A stretch of DNA of 64,000 nt from contig CAILUD010000231.1 of assembly GCA_903837285.1 (NCBI GenBank), forward strand, positions 1 through 64,000, in the 5' to 3' direction. Positions 9,047 to 16,683 of the stretch are shown one piece after another. Both the position numbers and the translations under genes were made by a program. This DNA is from an uncultured Bacteroidota bacterium (GTDB lineage: Bacteria > Bacteroidota > Bacteroidia > Bacteroidales > GWA2-32-17). Below the pieces are notes generated by a model. It was given only the letters and a program-made list of their open reading frames with translations, did not search any database and was not told the DNA's origin. The first letter of the stretch is position 1. The number at the start of each line of letters is the position of its first letter.

Positions 9047-9919
9047 ATGAGCAGCGGAATTTTATTTAAAGTTTTAATTGGATTTACTTTAGCAATTTTA
9101 ACTTTTTATGGAGATCATGGAAAGGTCACTATTACTAATTCTAATATTTCATCAAATAAAATTATTTGGACAGAAATTGAACAAGGACTTTACTTTTCGG
9201 AATTTGATGCGCCGTTAAAATCTAAAGTAAATGATTCTAAAATTAGTGTACTAAAAATAGACCCTGATTTTTTTTCTTTGGAATTACTTACTGCCACCGA
9301 GTATGACAGTTTAAGAAGAACACCTGAGCAATGGAGTCTTGATTTTAATCTTGTGGCTGTTGTTAATGCTGGAATGTTTAATTTATCAGATCATATAACC
9401 TGTTCGGGATATTTAAAAAATTACGACCACATAAATAGCGGTAAAATGCGTGAGAATTTTAGAGCAATGGCTATGTTTAATCCCAAATCTTCAAATTTTC
9501 CTGCAATGACTATTGTTGATATGGAAAAGGAAAACTGGGCTTTTTATATGGAAAACTATAATTCCATGTTTCAATGTATACGAATGATTGATTGCAATCA
9601 GGAACATGTATTATGGAAACCACGAAGGCCAATTTCTAGCAGCATGGCGGTTCTTGCAACAGATAAAAAAGGAAACATCCTTTTTATTTTTTCGCGATCA
9701 CCATATACAGCAAACCAAATGAGCCAAATGCTATTAAATCTTCCATTAAAAATTTATAGTGCGATGTACCTTGATGGTGGTCCGGAAGCATGTATTTATG
9801 TAAATAATGGAAATACTCTTATCGAAAAAGTTGGTAGTTGGGTTTCGCCAGGATACGCAAACGATGACAATAATTATCAATGGGAATTGCCTAATGTTAT
9901 TGGAGTTAAAAGAAAATAA
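9047..9919 (+). CDS. Phosphodiester glycosidase (NAGPA/DUF2233) family protein
   Basis: This 290-residue protein has an N-terminal hydrophobic segment (about 7-22) that acts as a signal or anchor. The domain then follows the NAGPA pattern: VAVVNAGMFN (usually NGGFF), the ISSSMAVLATDKKGNILFIFS strand pair and MYLDGGPEACIYVNNG, which corresponds to the YLDGGGSS signature. Characterised members hydrolyse phosphodiester-linked sugars (the lysosomal uncovering enzyme and bacterial exopolysaccharide-related proteins). It probably works in the periplasm on an envelope glycan, an inference from family and export signal. It stands alone, 37 bases before the Crp/Fnr gene. Confidence 0.78.
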   Translation: MSSGILFKVLIGFTLAILTFYGDHGKVTITNSNISSNKIIWTEIEQGLYFSEFDAPLKSKVNDSKISVLKIDPDFFSLELLTATEYDSLRRTPEQWSLDFNLVAVVNAGMFNLSDHITCSGYLKNYDHINSGKMRENFRAMAMFNPKSSNFPAMTIVDMEKENWAFYMENYNSMFQCIRMIDCNQEHVLWKPRRPISSSMAVLATDKKGNILFIFSRSPYTANQMSQMLLNLPLKIYSAMYLDGGPEACIYVNNGNTLIEKVGSWVSPGYANDDNNYQWELPNVIGVKRK

Positions 9920-9956
9920 ATATCTGATTTAAATTATCTATTCTTATATTTACATT

Positions 9957-10568
9957 ATGGAAAATATGGAATTTAAATCATCACCCGAAATACAAGAAAA
10001 ACTTTCAACTTATGGAACCGTTAAGTTATTTAAAGAAGGTGATATTATTCTAAATGAAAACGCATACATAAATGTTATTCCAATTGTTATAAAAGGAAGC
10101 ATAAAAGTTTTACGGACAGATGAAGACGGGCGTGAAATTTTACTTTATTATATAAAATCTGGCGAAAGCTGTATCATGTCAATATTTGGTGGAATACATA
10201 ACGATACAAGTAAGGTTAAAGTTGTTGCCGAAGAAGAAACAGAAATATTATTTATTCCAATTGATAAAGTAAGTTTGCTTATTAAGGATTATCCCGAGTG
10301 GGTTGACTATATTTTCAGACTTTATCATAAAAGATTTGAAGAATTATTGGAAGTAGTAAATGCAGTCGCATTTAAAAAAATGGATGAAAGATTGTTAAAT
10401 TTACTACAAAAAAAGTGTGAACTTGCAAAAAATAAAACTATTTCGGTAACTCACGATCAACTTTCAAATGAACTGGGAACCGCCCGGGTTGTTGTATCCA
10501 GACTACTTAAGCAGATGGAAAACGAAAATCTTGTAATACTGGGCAGAAATAAAATTACCCTTATGTAA
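9957..10568 (+). CDS. Crp/Fnr-family transcriptional regulator
   Basis: The 203-residue protein has an N-terminal cyclic-nucleotide-binding-like beta roll (about 15-120, with VIKGSIKVLRTDEDGREIL and YYIKSGESCIMS). A dimer helix follows, then a C-terminal winged helix with VTHDQLSNELGTARVVVSRL as the recognition region. It lacks the N-terminal cysteine set of oxygen-sensing Fnr and the exact cAMP-binding signature of Crp, so its ligand is unknown. It lies 76 bases upstream of, and on the same strand as, the rhodanese/thioredoxin run, and is the obvious candidate to control it. That link is positional inference. Confidence 0.9.
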   Translation: MENMEFKSSPEIQEKLSTYGTVKLFKEGDIILNENAYINVIPIVIKGSIKVLRTDEDGREILLYYIKSGESCIMSIFGGIHNDTSKVKVVAEEETEILFIPIDKVSLLIKDYPEWVDYIFRLYHKRFEELLEVVNAVAFKKMDERLLNLLQKKCELAKNKTISVTHDQLSNELGTARVVVSRLLKQMENENLVILGRNKITLM

Positions 10569-10644
10569 CAAAAGTAGCTGTACTCAATATTTTATTGTTT
10601 GACCTTTGCAGTGTAAATAATTAAACACTTAAAAAATCAAATAT

Positions 10645-10869
10645 ATGAAAATTAACATGGGTACAATCGACAGAGCTGCAAGAATACTTGTAGCAGTCGT
10701 AATCGGAATCGCTTATTTTGCAAACATTATTTCAGGAACATTAGCAATTGTTCTTTTAGTCTTCGCTTCAATTTTTATTCTTACAAGTTTAATTGGATTC
10801 TGTCCGCTATATTTGCCATTTGGACTCTCTACAAGAAAAAAAGAACCTAAAACTAATAATGTAATATGA
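10645..10869 (+). CDS. DUF2892 (YgaP-type) small membrane protein
   Basis: The 74 residues begin KINMGTIDRAARILVAVVIG, the standard DUF2892 opening, and form two membrane helices followed by SLIGFCPLYLPFGLSTR and a basic tail. In E. coli YgaP this module is the membrane anchor of a rhodanese; here it is a separate gene heading a rhodanese operon. Its stop overlaps the next start as ATGA, so translation is probably coupled. A single Cys sits at the membrane edge. Confidence 0.85.
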   Translation: MKINMGTIDRAARILVAVVIGIAYFANIISGTLAIVLLVFASIFILTSLIGFCPLYLPFGLSTRKKEPKTNNVI

Positions 10870-12569
10870 AATATTTAATAGTTGGTGCTGTAGCCGGTGG
10901 GGCAAGTACTGCTGCCAGATTAAGAAGAAATGACGAGCATTCAGAAATCGTTATTTTCGAAAAAGGCGAATTTATATCTTATGCAAATTGCGGTTTACCA
11001 TATTATATAGGTAACGTAATAAAAAACAGAAATGCATTGTTTGTTCAAACTGCAGCATCGTTCAACAAAAGGTTTAATATTGATGTAAGAACAATGACAG
11101 AGGTTACTTCCATCAATACCTCAGCAAAAACGATTACTGCAAAAAATCATATTACCGGAGAAGTATATGAAGAAAGTTACGATAAATTAGTTTTATCTCC
11201 GGGTGCAGAACCTATTCGCCCACCACTTCCAGGTATTTCGAATGAAGGCATTTTCACTTTAAGAAATGTTGCAGATACCGATTATATTAAAAGTTTTGTT
11301 CAACAAAAAGAAGTTAAAAAAGCTGTTGTAATTGGCGCAGGATTTATAGGTTTAGAAATGGCCGAAAACCTTCATGAACTTGGCTTAGATGTTACAATAG
11401 TTGAAATGAGCCATCAGGTTTTAGCACCTGTAGATTTTCCAATTGCTGCAATTCTGCAACAACATATACGTTCAAAAGGAGTTCATCTTAGATTAAGCAC
11501 TACTGTTAGCGGTTTCGAGAAAACTGAAAGTAATTTAAAAGTATTATTAAAAGACGGAGACGTTTTAGATGCTGATGTTGTTATACTTTCAATTGGGGTA
11601 AAACCAGACACAAAACTTGCAATACAAGCAGGATTAAAAATTGGCGAAGCTAAAGGAATCTGGGTTAATGAATTTATGCAAACATCAAATCTCGATATTT
11701 ATGCTGTTGGCGATGCTATTGAGTTTAACAACCCCATAACAAATAAGTCGATGATAACTTATTTAGCTGGACCTGCAAATAAACAAGGACGTATTTGTGC
11801 AAATAATTTAGCCTTTGGTAACACCCAAAAGTATAATGGTTCAATAAATACAGCTATTGTAAAAGTATTTGATATGACAGTTGCAACTACGGGTACAGCT
11901 TCAAAACATTTACATCAGGCAAATATTAAACATATTGTTTCAACAACAAATAGTGGATCGCATGCAGGTTACTATCCCGGTGCAAAACAAATGACTATTC
12001 AGATTGCTTTTTCTCCAGAAAATGGCAGATTATTAAGCGCTCAGATAGCTGGATTTGATGGTGTAGATAAACGCTTAGACATACTTGCATCAGCAATAAA
12101 AAGAAACAGTACAATTGATGAAATTACTGAATTCGAGCATGCATATGCACCTCCTTTTTCATCGGCAAAAGACCCTGTAAATATGGCTGGTTTTGCAGCA
12201 GAAAATATATTACTAAATAAATCGCGAATATTTTACTGGAACGAATACAACCAAATTACTGCCGATGATATTCTGATTGATGTTAGAACAAAGAACGAAT
12301 ATAGTGCAGGTAAAATTTTAAATGCAATAAATATCCCTGTTGACGAATTAAGAAACAGAATATCAGAAATTCCAAAAGACAAAAAGATATACATTTATTG
12401 TTTAGGCGGTTTAAGAGGATATATAGCTCAAAGAATATTATTGCAGAATGGTTATAATAATGTTTTAAACCAATCTGGCGGTTATCAATTATGGGAAACA
12501 TGTACTCGTGAAGAAGAATTAACAAAGAACAATGTTCACGAAAAAGAATTAAGCAATGAACTTCGTTAA
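10866..12569 (+). CDS. CoA-disulfide/persulfide reductase with C-terminal rhodanese domain (CoADR-Rhd)
   Basis: This 567-residue flavoprotein has an FAD-binding Rossmann motif (VGAVAGGASTAARLRR, 5-20), the single active-site Cys42 in NCGLPYYIG typical of CoA-disulfide reductases, and a NAD(P)H-binding motif VVIGAGFIGLEMAENL. The FAD ribityl/C-terminal motif is IYAVGDAIE. A dimerisation domain follows, then a rhodanese domain (about 455-550) with Cys512 in YCLGGLRGYIAQ. Relatives such as Shewanella Npsr and Bacillus anthracis CoADR-Rhd reduce CoA disulfides, persulfides or polysulfide with NAD(P)H. It is cytoplasmic and the largest enzyme of the operon. Substrate is inferred from family. Confidence 0.9.
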   Translation: MKYLIVGAVAGGASTAARLRRNDEHSEIVIFEKGEFISYANCGLPYYIGNVIKNRNALFVQTAASFNKRFNIDVRTMTEVTSINTSAKTITAKNHITGEVYEESYDKLVLSPGAEPIRPPLPGISNEGIFTLRNVADTDYIKSFVQQKEVKKAVVIGAGFIGLEMAENLHELGLDVTIVEMSHQVLAPVDFPIAAILQQHIRSKGVHLRLSTTVSGFEKTESNLKVLLKDGDVLDADVVILSIGVKPDTKLAIQAGLKIGEAKGIWVNEFMQTSNLDIYAVGDAIEFNNPITNKSMITYLAGPANKQGRICANNLAFGNTQKYNGSINTAIVKVFDMTVATTGTASKHLHQANIKHIVSTTNSGSHAGYYPGAKQMTIQIAFSPENGRLLSAQIAGFDGVDKRLDILASAIKRNSTIDEITEFEHAYAPPFSSAKDPVNMAGFAAENILLNKSRIFYWNEYNQITADDILIDVRTKNEYSAGKILNAINIPVDELRNRISEIPKDKKIYIYCLGGLRGYIAQRILLQNGYNNVLNQSGGYQLWETCTREEELTKNNVHEKELSNELR

Positions 12570-12771
12570 AAAATATAAATTAACTATAATTGGAATTATA
12601 GTAGGTGCCATTGTTGGCTATCTTTATTATCACTTTGTTGGATGCTCAAGCGGAACTTGTGCTATAACTTCAAAACCAATTAACAGTACTTTATATGGAG
12701 CTTTGTTAGGTGGATTATTACTTAACACTTTAAAGAAAGATAAAGAAAAATCAAAAACAGAAATAAAATGA
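12556..12771 (+). CDS. Small two-helix membrane protein with CxxxxC motif (DUF6132-like)
   Basis: The 71 residues contain one membrane helix (about 9-27), a short loop GCSSGTCAITSKPINS, a second helix (LYGALLGGLLL) and a lysine-rich end. The loop holds two cysteines spaced CxxxxC, and by the positive-inside rule should face the periplasm. I recall small Bacteroidota proteins with this GCxSGTCxITS loop (DUF6132). It overlaps the reductase gene by 14 bases and the next rhodanese by an ATGA. A role in passing thiol or sulfane-sulfur equivalents across the membrane is inference only. Confidence 0.72.
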   Translation: MNFVKKYKLTIIGIIVGAIVGYLYYHFVGCSSGTCAITSKPINSTLYGALLGGLLLNTLKKDKEKSKTEIK

Positions 12772-13052
12772 ATATCGAAAAAATTATCAAAGAAAATCAA
12801 GGCACAATAGTAGATGTGCGAACACCTCAAGAATTTTTTGAAGGAAATGTTTCAGGGTCAGTAAATGTTCCATTACAAGACATTCAAATGAGATTAGACG
12901 AAATAAAACTATTAAAAACACCTTTAGTGCTTTGCTGTGCCTCAGGTGCAAGAAGCAATGCGGCTTATAATTTTCTTGCACAACAAGGAATAGATTGCTG
13001 TAATGCAGGAACCTGGTTAAACGTAAATTATTATCAATCTTTAACAGTATAA
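12768..13052 (+). CDS. Single-domain rhodanese
   Basis: This 94-residue cytoplasmic protein is a compact rhodanese: IVDVRTPQEFFEGNVSGSVN at the start, active loop CASGAR with catalytic Cys57 (the preceding residue is also Cys56), and NAGTWLNV at the end. Rhodaneses move sulfane sulfur through a Cys persulfide. It has an additional CC pair at DCCNAG. It overlaps the small membrane protein gene by 4 bases and is followed after 3 bases by a second rhodanese. Confidence 0.88.
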   Translation: MNIEKIIKENQGTIVDVRTPQEFFEGNVSGSVNVPLQDIQMRLDEIKLLKTPLVLCCASGARSNAAYNFLAQQGIDCCNAGTWLNVNYYQSLTV

Positions 13053-13055
13053 CAA

Positions 13056-13370
13056 ATGATACAAGCAATTAAAAGCATATTGGGGTTTGGTCCAAAAGTG
13101 GATTATTCCGAATTAGTAAAACAAGGTGCAATAATCTTAGATGTTCGCACAAAAGGTGAATTTGAAAGCGGTCATATCAGAGGTTCCGTAAATATTCCGG
13201 TTGACGCGTTAAGTAATAATATTAAAAAGTTTAAAGATAAGAACAAAGCTATTATTACATGTTGTGCAAGCGGATCGAGAAGCGCAATGGCAAAAAGTGT
13301 ATTAAAATCAAATGGCTTTTCGCAAGTACACAATGGTGGAAGTTGGTATAGCTTAAAAAACAAAATATAG
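13056..13370 (+). CDS. Second single-domain rhodanese
   Basis: The 104-residue protein opens with a short helix (MIQAIKSILGFGPKVDYSEL), then the rhodanese core: ILDVRTKGEFESGHIRGSVN, active loop CASGSR with catalytic Cys70 (after Cys69) and VHNGGSWYSL. The CC-A-S-G pattern is shared with the gene just upstream, so the two may be paralogues specialised for different partners. No signal peptide; cytoplasmic. Its stop overlaps the GTG start of the next gene by one base. Confidence 0.88.
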   Translation: MIQAIKSILGFGPKVDYSELVKQGAIILDVRTKGEFESGHIRGSVNIPVDALSNNIKKFKDKNKAIITCCASGSRSAMAKSVLKSNGFSQVHNGGSWYSLKNKI

Positions 13371-13621
13371 TGATAAAGAATGTTCTTTTAAGCAATTGGC
13401 ATTTCATGCGAATTATAAGATTAGTAGCGGGAATTTATTTCGCTATTAATGCTTTTAAAACGCACGATACAATTTCTGGAGTAATTTCTGTATTTCTGTT
13501 ATTTCAGGCAATTACAAATACCGGATGTTGTGGAGTTGGAGGTTGTGCTACAACACCAGTAAAATCTGATAAGAATAATTCAGAAGAAATAGAATTTGAA
13601 GAAATAAAACAAAAAACATGA
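13370..13621 (+). CDS. Small Cys-rich membrane protein, DUF2892/YgaP-like
   Basis: The 83-residue frame starts with GTG at 13370; an ATG at 13406 would remove 12 residues. I keep the GTG because the NWHFMRIIRL stretch looks like the usual family opening. Two hydrophobic helices (RLVAGIYFAINAF and TISGVISVFLLFQAI) are followed by TNTGCCGVGGCATTP and an acidic tail. The CCxxxxC cluster at the end of helix two is striking in this operon. It overlaps its neighbours by 1 and 4 bases, so it belongs to the same transcript. Confidence 0.7.
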   Translation: MIKNVLLSNWHFMRIIRLVAGIYFAINAFKTHDTISGVISVFLLFQAITNTGCCGVGGCATTPVKSDKNNSEEIEFEEIKQKT

Positions 13622-13920
13622 GCACATTTTCAGATATAATTAATCAGGATAAATTAACATTAGTCGACTTTTCGGCAGAATGGTGCGGACCATGTAAAAT
13701 GATGAAACCCATTTTAAATGATTTAAAAAGTAAAATTGGTGATAATGCAACAATTATAAAAGTAGATGTTGACAAAAGTCCAAAAGCTGCTTCTGAGTAT
13801 AATATTAAAGGCGTTCCTACTTTAATGCTTTTTAAAAACGGTGAAATAAAATGGAGGCAAGCAGGTGTTGTACAGGCAAATAAACTAGAACAAATAATTA
13901 ACAATCATTTAACTATATGA
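13618..13920 (+). CDS. Thioredoxin
   Basis: A 100-residue cytoplasmic thioredoxin with the full fold: VDFSAEWCGPCKMMKP (Cys23, Cys26), KVDVDKSPKAASEYNIKGVP and the cis-proline motif VPTLMLFKNGE. Its place between rhodaneses suggests it reduces their persulfides or disulfides, rather than being the general housekeeping copy. The start and stop both overlap neighbours by 4 bases. Confidence 0.93.
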   Translation: MSTFSDIINQDKLTLVDFSAEWCGPCKMMKPILNDLKSKIGDNATIIKVDVDKSPKAASEYNIKGVPTLMLFKNGEIKWRQAGVVQANKLEQIINNHLTI

Positions 13921-14630
13921 AAAACTATTTAATAATCAGCAATATTATAATTGCATTTTTAATTGTAAGCTGTTCAACTGGTCAAACACAGCCAATGAAA
14001 CCAGCACTATCAGCAACAGAATTTTCAAAAAAAATAACACAATTACCAAAGGCAAATATTATTGATGTTAGAACTCCGGAAGAATTTATAAAAGGTCATT
14101 TAAAAAATTCGAAAAATATTAATATGTATGCAAGTGACTTTCAGGAACAAATTGCAAAATTAGATAAGTCAAAGCCTATTTTCGTATATTGTTTAAGTGG
14201 CTCTAGAAGTTCTTATGCTGTTAATAACATGAGAAATTCAGGATTTAAAGAAGTGTATGATCTTTCTGGAGGAATTATGACCTGGAGAGCAGCCAATTTA
14301 CCAGAAACAACTGATAACGCAGTTACTTCAACAGGAATGAGCAAAAAACAATTTGAAGATTTATTAAAATCAAACAAACTTGTACTAATTGATTTTTATG
14401 CCGACTGGTGTGCACCTTGTAAAAAGATGAAACCATATTTAGAAGAAATTTCAAAAGATATGGCCGATAAAGTTGTTGTAATTCGCATAAATGCTGATGA
14501 TAATCAAGCATTATGTAAGGAAATGAAAATTGACGCACTTCCTGTTTTATCATTGTATAAAAACAAAGCTCAAATCTGGACAAACAAAGGATATATCAGT
14601 AAAGAAGACGTTGTAAAACAACTAAAATAA
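13917..14630 (+). CDS. Rhodanese-thioredoxin fusion lipoprotein
   Basis: The 237-residue product is a lipoprotein: a hydrophobic N-terminus ends in LIVSC with lipidated Cys19. A rhodanese domain (about 32-130) has IIDVRTPEEFIKGHL and the active loop YCLSGSR with Cys92. A thioredoxin domain (about 140-237) has DFYADWCAPCKKMKP (Cys165, Cys168) and LPVLSLYKN. It therefore places a sulfur-transfer and a dithiol domain together outside the cytoplasm, mirroring the cytoplasmic set encoded upstream. It is the last gene of the run; a hairpin at 14654-14692 follows. Confidence 0.9.
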   Translation: MKNYLIISNIIIAFLIVSCSTGQTQPMKPALSATEFSKKITQLPKANIIDVRTPEEFIKGHLKNSKNINMYASDFQEQIAKLDKSKPIFVYCLSGSRSSYAVNNMRNSGFKEVYDLSGGIMTWRAANLPETTDNAVTSTGMSKKQFEDLLKSNKLVLIDFYADWCAPCKKMKPYLEEISKDMADKVVVIRINADDNQALCKEMKIDALPVLSLYKNKAQIWTNKGYISKEDVVKQLK

Positions 14631-14646
14631 ACACTCTTATTTTAAA

Positions 14647-14697
14647 CGTCATCCTGAGGCACTCGAAGGATGGCAGTCTTCGAGAGCCTCAGACCGA
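14647..14697. repeat. GC-rich dispersed repeat with inverted arms
   Basis: The stretch begins cgtcatcctgaggc. It contains 15-base arms at 14654-14668 and 14678-14692 that pair with one mismatch around a 9-base loop. Its sequence is clearly richer in G and C than the surroundings and shares cgtcatcctg with the repeat at 25910. It lies just after the rhodanese operon and may also act as a terminator, though no T-run follows. Confidence 0.6.
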
Positions 14698-14767
14698 CTT
14701 CAAGTTGAGTACTCTTATATAAGTATAGAAACCCTTCATCAAATAAATTGCATTTTACAATTTGAAG

Positions 14768-14800
14768 TTTGGTAATTATAGCTCGTTATTTATACTTTTG
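14768..14800 (+). promoter_or_regulatory. Bacteroidota promoter for the M16 peptidase operon
   Basis: TTTG at 14768-14771 and TACTTTTG at 14793-14800 are separated by 21 bases, a complete match to the TTTG / N19-21 / TAnnTTTG form. The start codon at 14818 is 17 bases downstream, so the leader would be very short. Confidence 0.65.
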
Positions 14801-14817
14801 TAGTATTATTGTAAATA

Positions 14818-16038
14818 ATGAATTACCAAACTTACACTTTAAAAAACGGACTTCGTTTAATTCACCAGCAAACCGAGAGGCAAGTTGCTCATTGTGCTAT
14901 AATTGTTAATACAGGCACAAGAGATGAACTAGAACATGAGCATGGAATTGCACATTTTCTTGAGCACATTGTTTTTAAAGGCACAAGCAAACGTAAAGCT
15001 TATCATATTATTAGCAGAATGGAAGATGTAGGTGGCGAAATTGATGCTTACACAACTAAAGAAGAAACATGTATTTACGCATCCTTTCTGAGCCAGTATT
15101 ACGATAGAACAATGGAATTAATGAGCGATATGATTTTTAATTCTTCATATCCCGAAAAAGAAATAATTCGTGAAAGAGATGTGATTTTAGATGAAATAAA
15201 TTCTTATAATGATAGTCCAGCCGAATTAATATATGACGATTTTGAAGAACTTATTTTCGATGGACACCCGCTTGGCAGAAATATTTTAGGCACTAAGAAA
15301 TCACTAAAAAAGTTTTCGGGAATAGATTTAAAAGAATTTGCAAAAAGAACGTACAATACAGATCAAATGGTTTTCTGCTCCGTTGGAAATATAACATTTG
15401 AAAAAATAATTAAATACTTTGAAAAATATTTTGGCGAAATTCCTGCAAATCCTCGGAACTGGAAACGTAAACCATTTAAAAATTTAATTCCTATACAAAA
15501 AATAATTTCAAAAAAAACTCATCAGGCACATTGTATAATAGGAACTACAGCATTTAATTTCAGAGACAAAAAACGACTTCCTTTTCTTTTATTAACAAAT
15601 TTATTAGGTGGATCAGGATTAAATAGCAGATTAAACCTTTCACTTCGCGAAAAGAATGGATTAGTTTATTATGTAGAATCTTCTTATACACCATATTTTG
15701 ATACAGGAATTTTTAATATTTATTTAGGTTGCGATAAGGACAAACTTAACAAAGCACAACATCTTATTTATAAAGAAATTTCAAAAATCAAAAATGATCT
15801 TCTTGGAATTAACCAACTACAACGAGCGAAACAACAAATGACGGGACAAATTGCTATTTCACTTGAGAACTCAGAAAATTTATTATTAAGCCTTGGGAAA
15901 AGCTATTTGCTTTACAATAAAGTTGACAGTATTGAAGTGGTAACAGAAAGAATTGAACAAATTACATCAAAAGACATTCTGGAAGTTGCAAATGAGGTTT
16001 TTATTGAAGACAATTTTTCAACTCTAATTTACAAATGA
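14818..16038 (+). CDS. M16 family zinc peptidase (processing-peptidase-like)
   Basis: The 406-residue protein has the inverted zinc motif HFLEH (His46, Glu49, His50) in EHGIAHFLEHIVFKGTSKR. DAYTTKEETCIYA follows, then the downstream acidic helix EKEIIRERDVILDEI that supplies the third ligand. The second, non-catalytic half includes the LLGGSGLNSRLNLSLREKNGLVY motif. It is about the length of single-unit M16B enzymes, which work as homodimers on short peptides or presequences. No signal peptide, so cytoplasmic. It overlaps the following methyltransferase by 4 bases. Confidence 0.92.
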   Translation: MNYQTYTLKNGLRLIHQQTERQVAHCAIIVNTGTRDELEHEHGIAHFLEHIVFKGTSKRKAYHIISRMEDVGGEIDAYTTKEETCIYASFLSQYYDRTMELMSDMIFNSSYPEKEIIRERDVILDEINSYNDSPAELIYDDFEELIFDGHPLGRNILGTKKSLKKFSGIDLKEFAKRTYNTDQMVFCSVGNITFEKIIKYFEKYFGEIPANPRNWKRKPFKNLIPIQKIISKKTHQAHCIIGTTAFNFRDKKRLPFLLLTNLLGGSGLNSRLNLSLREKNGLVYYVESSYTPYFDTGIFNIYLGCDKDKLNKAQHLIYKEISKIKNDLLGINQLQRAKQQMTGQIAISLENSENLLLSLGKSYLLYNKVDSIEVVTERIEQITSKDILEVANEVFIEDNFSTLIYK

Positions 16039-16673
16039 ATTTGAGTCAGGATATTGAAAAATATATTTTGGATCACTCCGAACCAGAATCAGACATTTTA
16101 CGAGAATTAAATCGCGAAACAAACGTACATATTTATCATCCACGTATGCTTTCTGGTCATTTGCAAGGCAGGGTTTTAAAAATGTTAAGCAGTATGATAA
16201 AACCCGAAAATGTTCTCGAAATTGGAACATATACCGGTTATTCTGCAATTTGTTTAGCTGAAGGATTACAGCCTAATGGAAAAATTCATACTATAGAAAT
16301 TAACGACGAACTAGAAGATTTTATAAGACCTTATATCAAAAAAGCTGGTTTTGAAAATAAAATTATTTTACATTTTGGTGATGCTCTTAAAATTATTCCA
16401 ACCCTAAATATAAATTTCGATTTAGTTTTTATTGATGGAGATAAACGTGAATACATTGAATATTACAATTCAATTATTAATTCTGTAATAAAAGGCGGTT
16501 ATATTATTGCCGATAATGTTTTGTGGGATGGCAAAGTAACTGAAAGCAATGAAAACATGGACGAACAAACACTTGGAATAGTAAATTTCAACAAAATGGT
16601 ACAAGAAGACATCAGAGTTTCAAATGTTATTTTTCCTATTAGAGACGGAATGATGATAATGCAAAAACATTAA
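16035..16673 (+). CDS. Class I SAM-dependent O-methyltransferase (catechol/caffeoyl-CoA type)
   Basis: The 212-residue protein has the SAM-binding motif VLEIGTYTGYSAICLAEGL, the acidic motif HTIEINDELE, the metal-binding strand LVFIDGDKREY and GGYIIADNVLWDGKV. This is the order of the O-methyltransferase family 3, whose members methylate catechol-like hydroxyls with Mg2+. The substrate is unknown. It is coupled to the M16 peptidase by a 4-base overlap, an arrangement I cannot explain by function. Confidence 0.9.
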   Translation: MNLSQDIEKYILDHSEPESDILRELNRETNVHIYHPRMLSGHLQGRVLKMLSSMIKPENVLEIGTYTGYSAICLAEGLQPNGKIHTIEINDELEDFIRPYIKKAGFENKIILHFGDALKIIPTLNINFDLVFIDGDKREYIEYYNSIINSVIKGGYIIADNVLWDGKVTESNENMDEQTLGIVNFNKMVQEDIRVSNVIFPIRDGMMIMQKH

Positions 16674-16683
16674 ACCATTTGTT

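Noticed and set aside
10569-10644. Candidate Crp/Fnr operator and promoter before the sulfur operon
   Set aside because: Only a near-match -7 box (gacctttg) and no clear dyad were found; too weak to list as a site.
12283-13068. Several minus-strand frames of 66-93 codons across the rhodanese run
   Set aside because: All lie opposite well-supported genes with conserved active sites and show no motif of their own.
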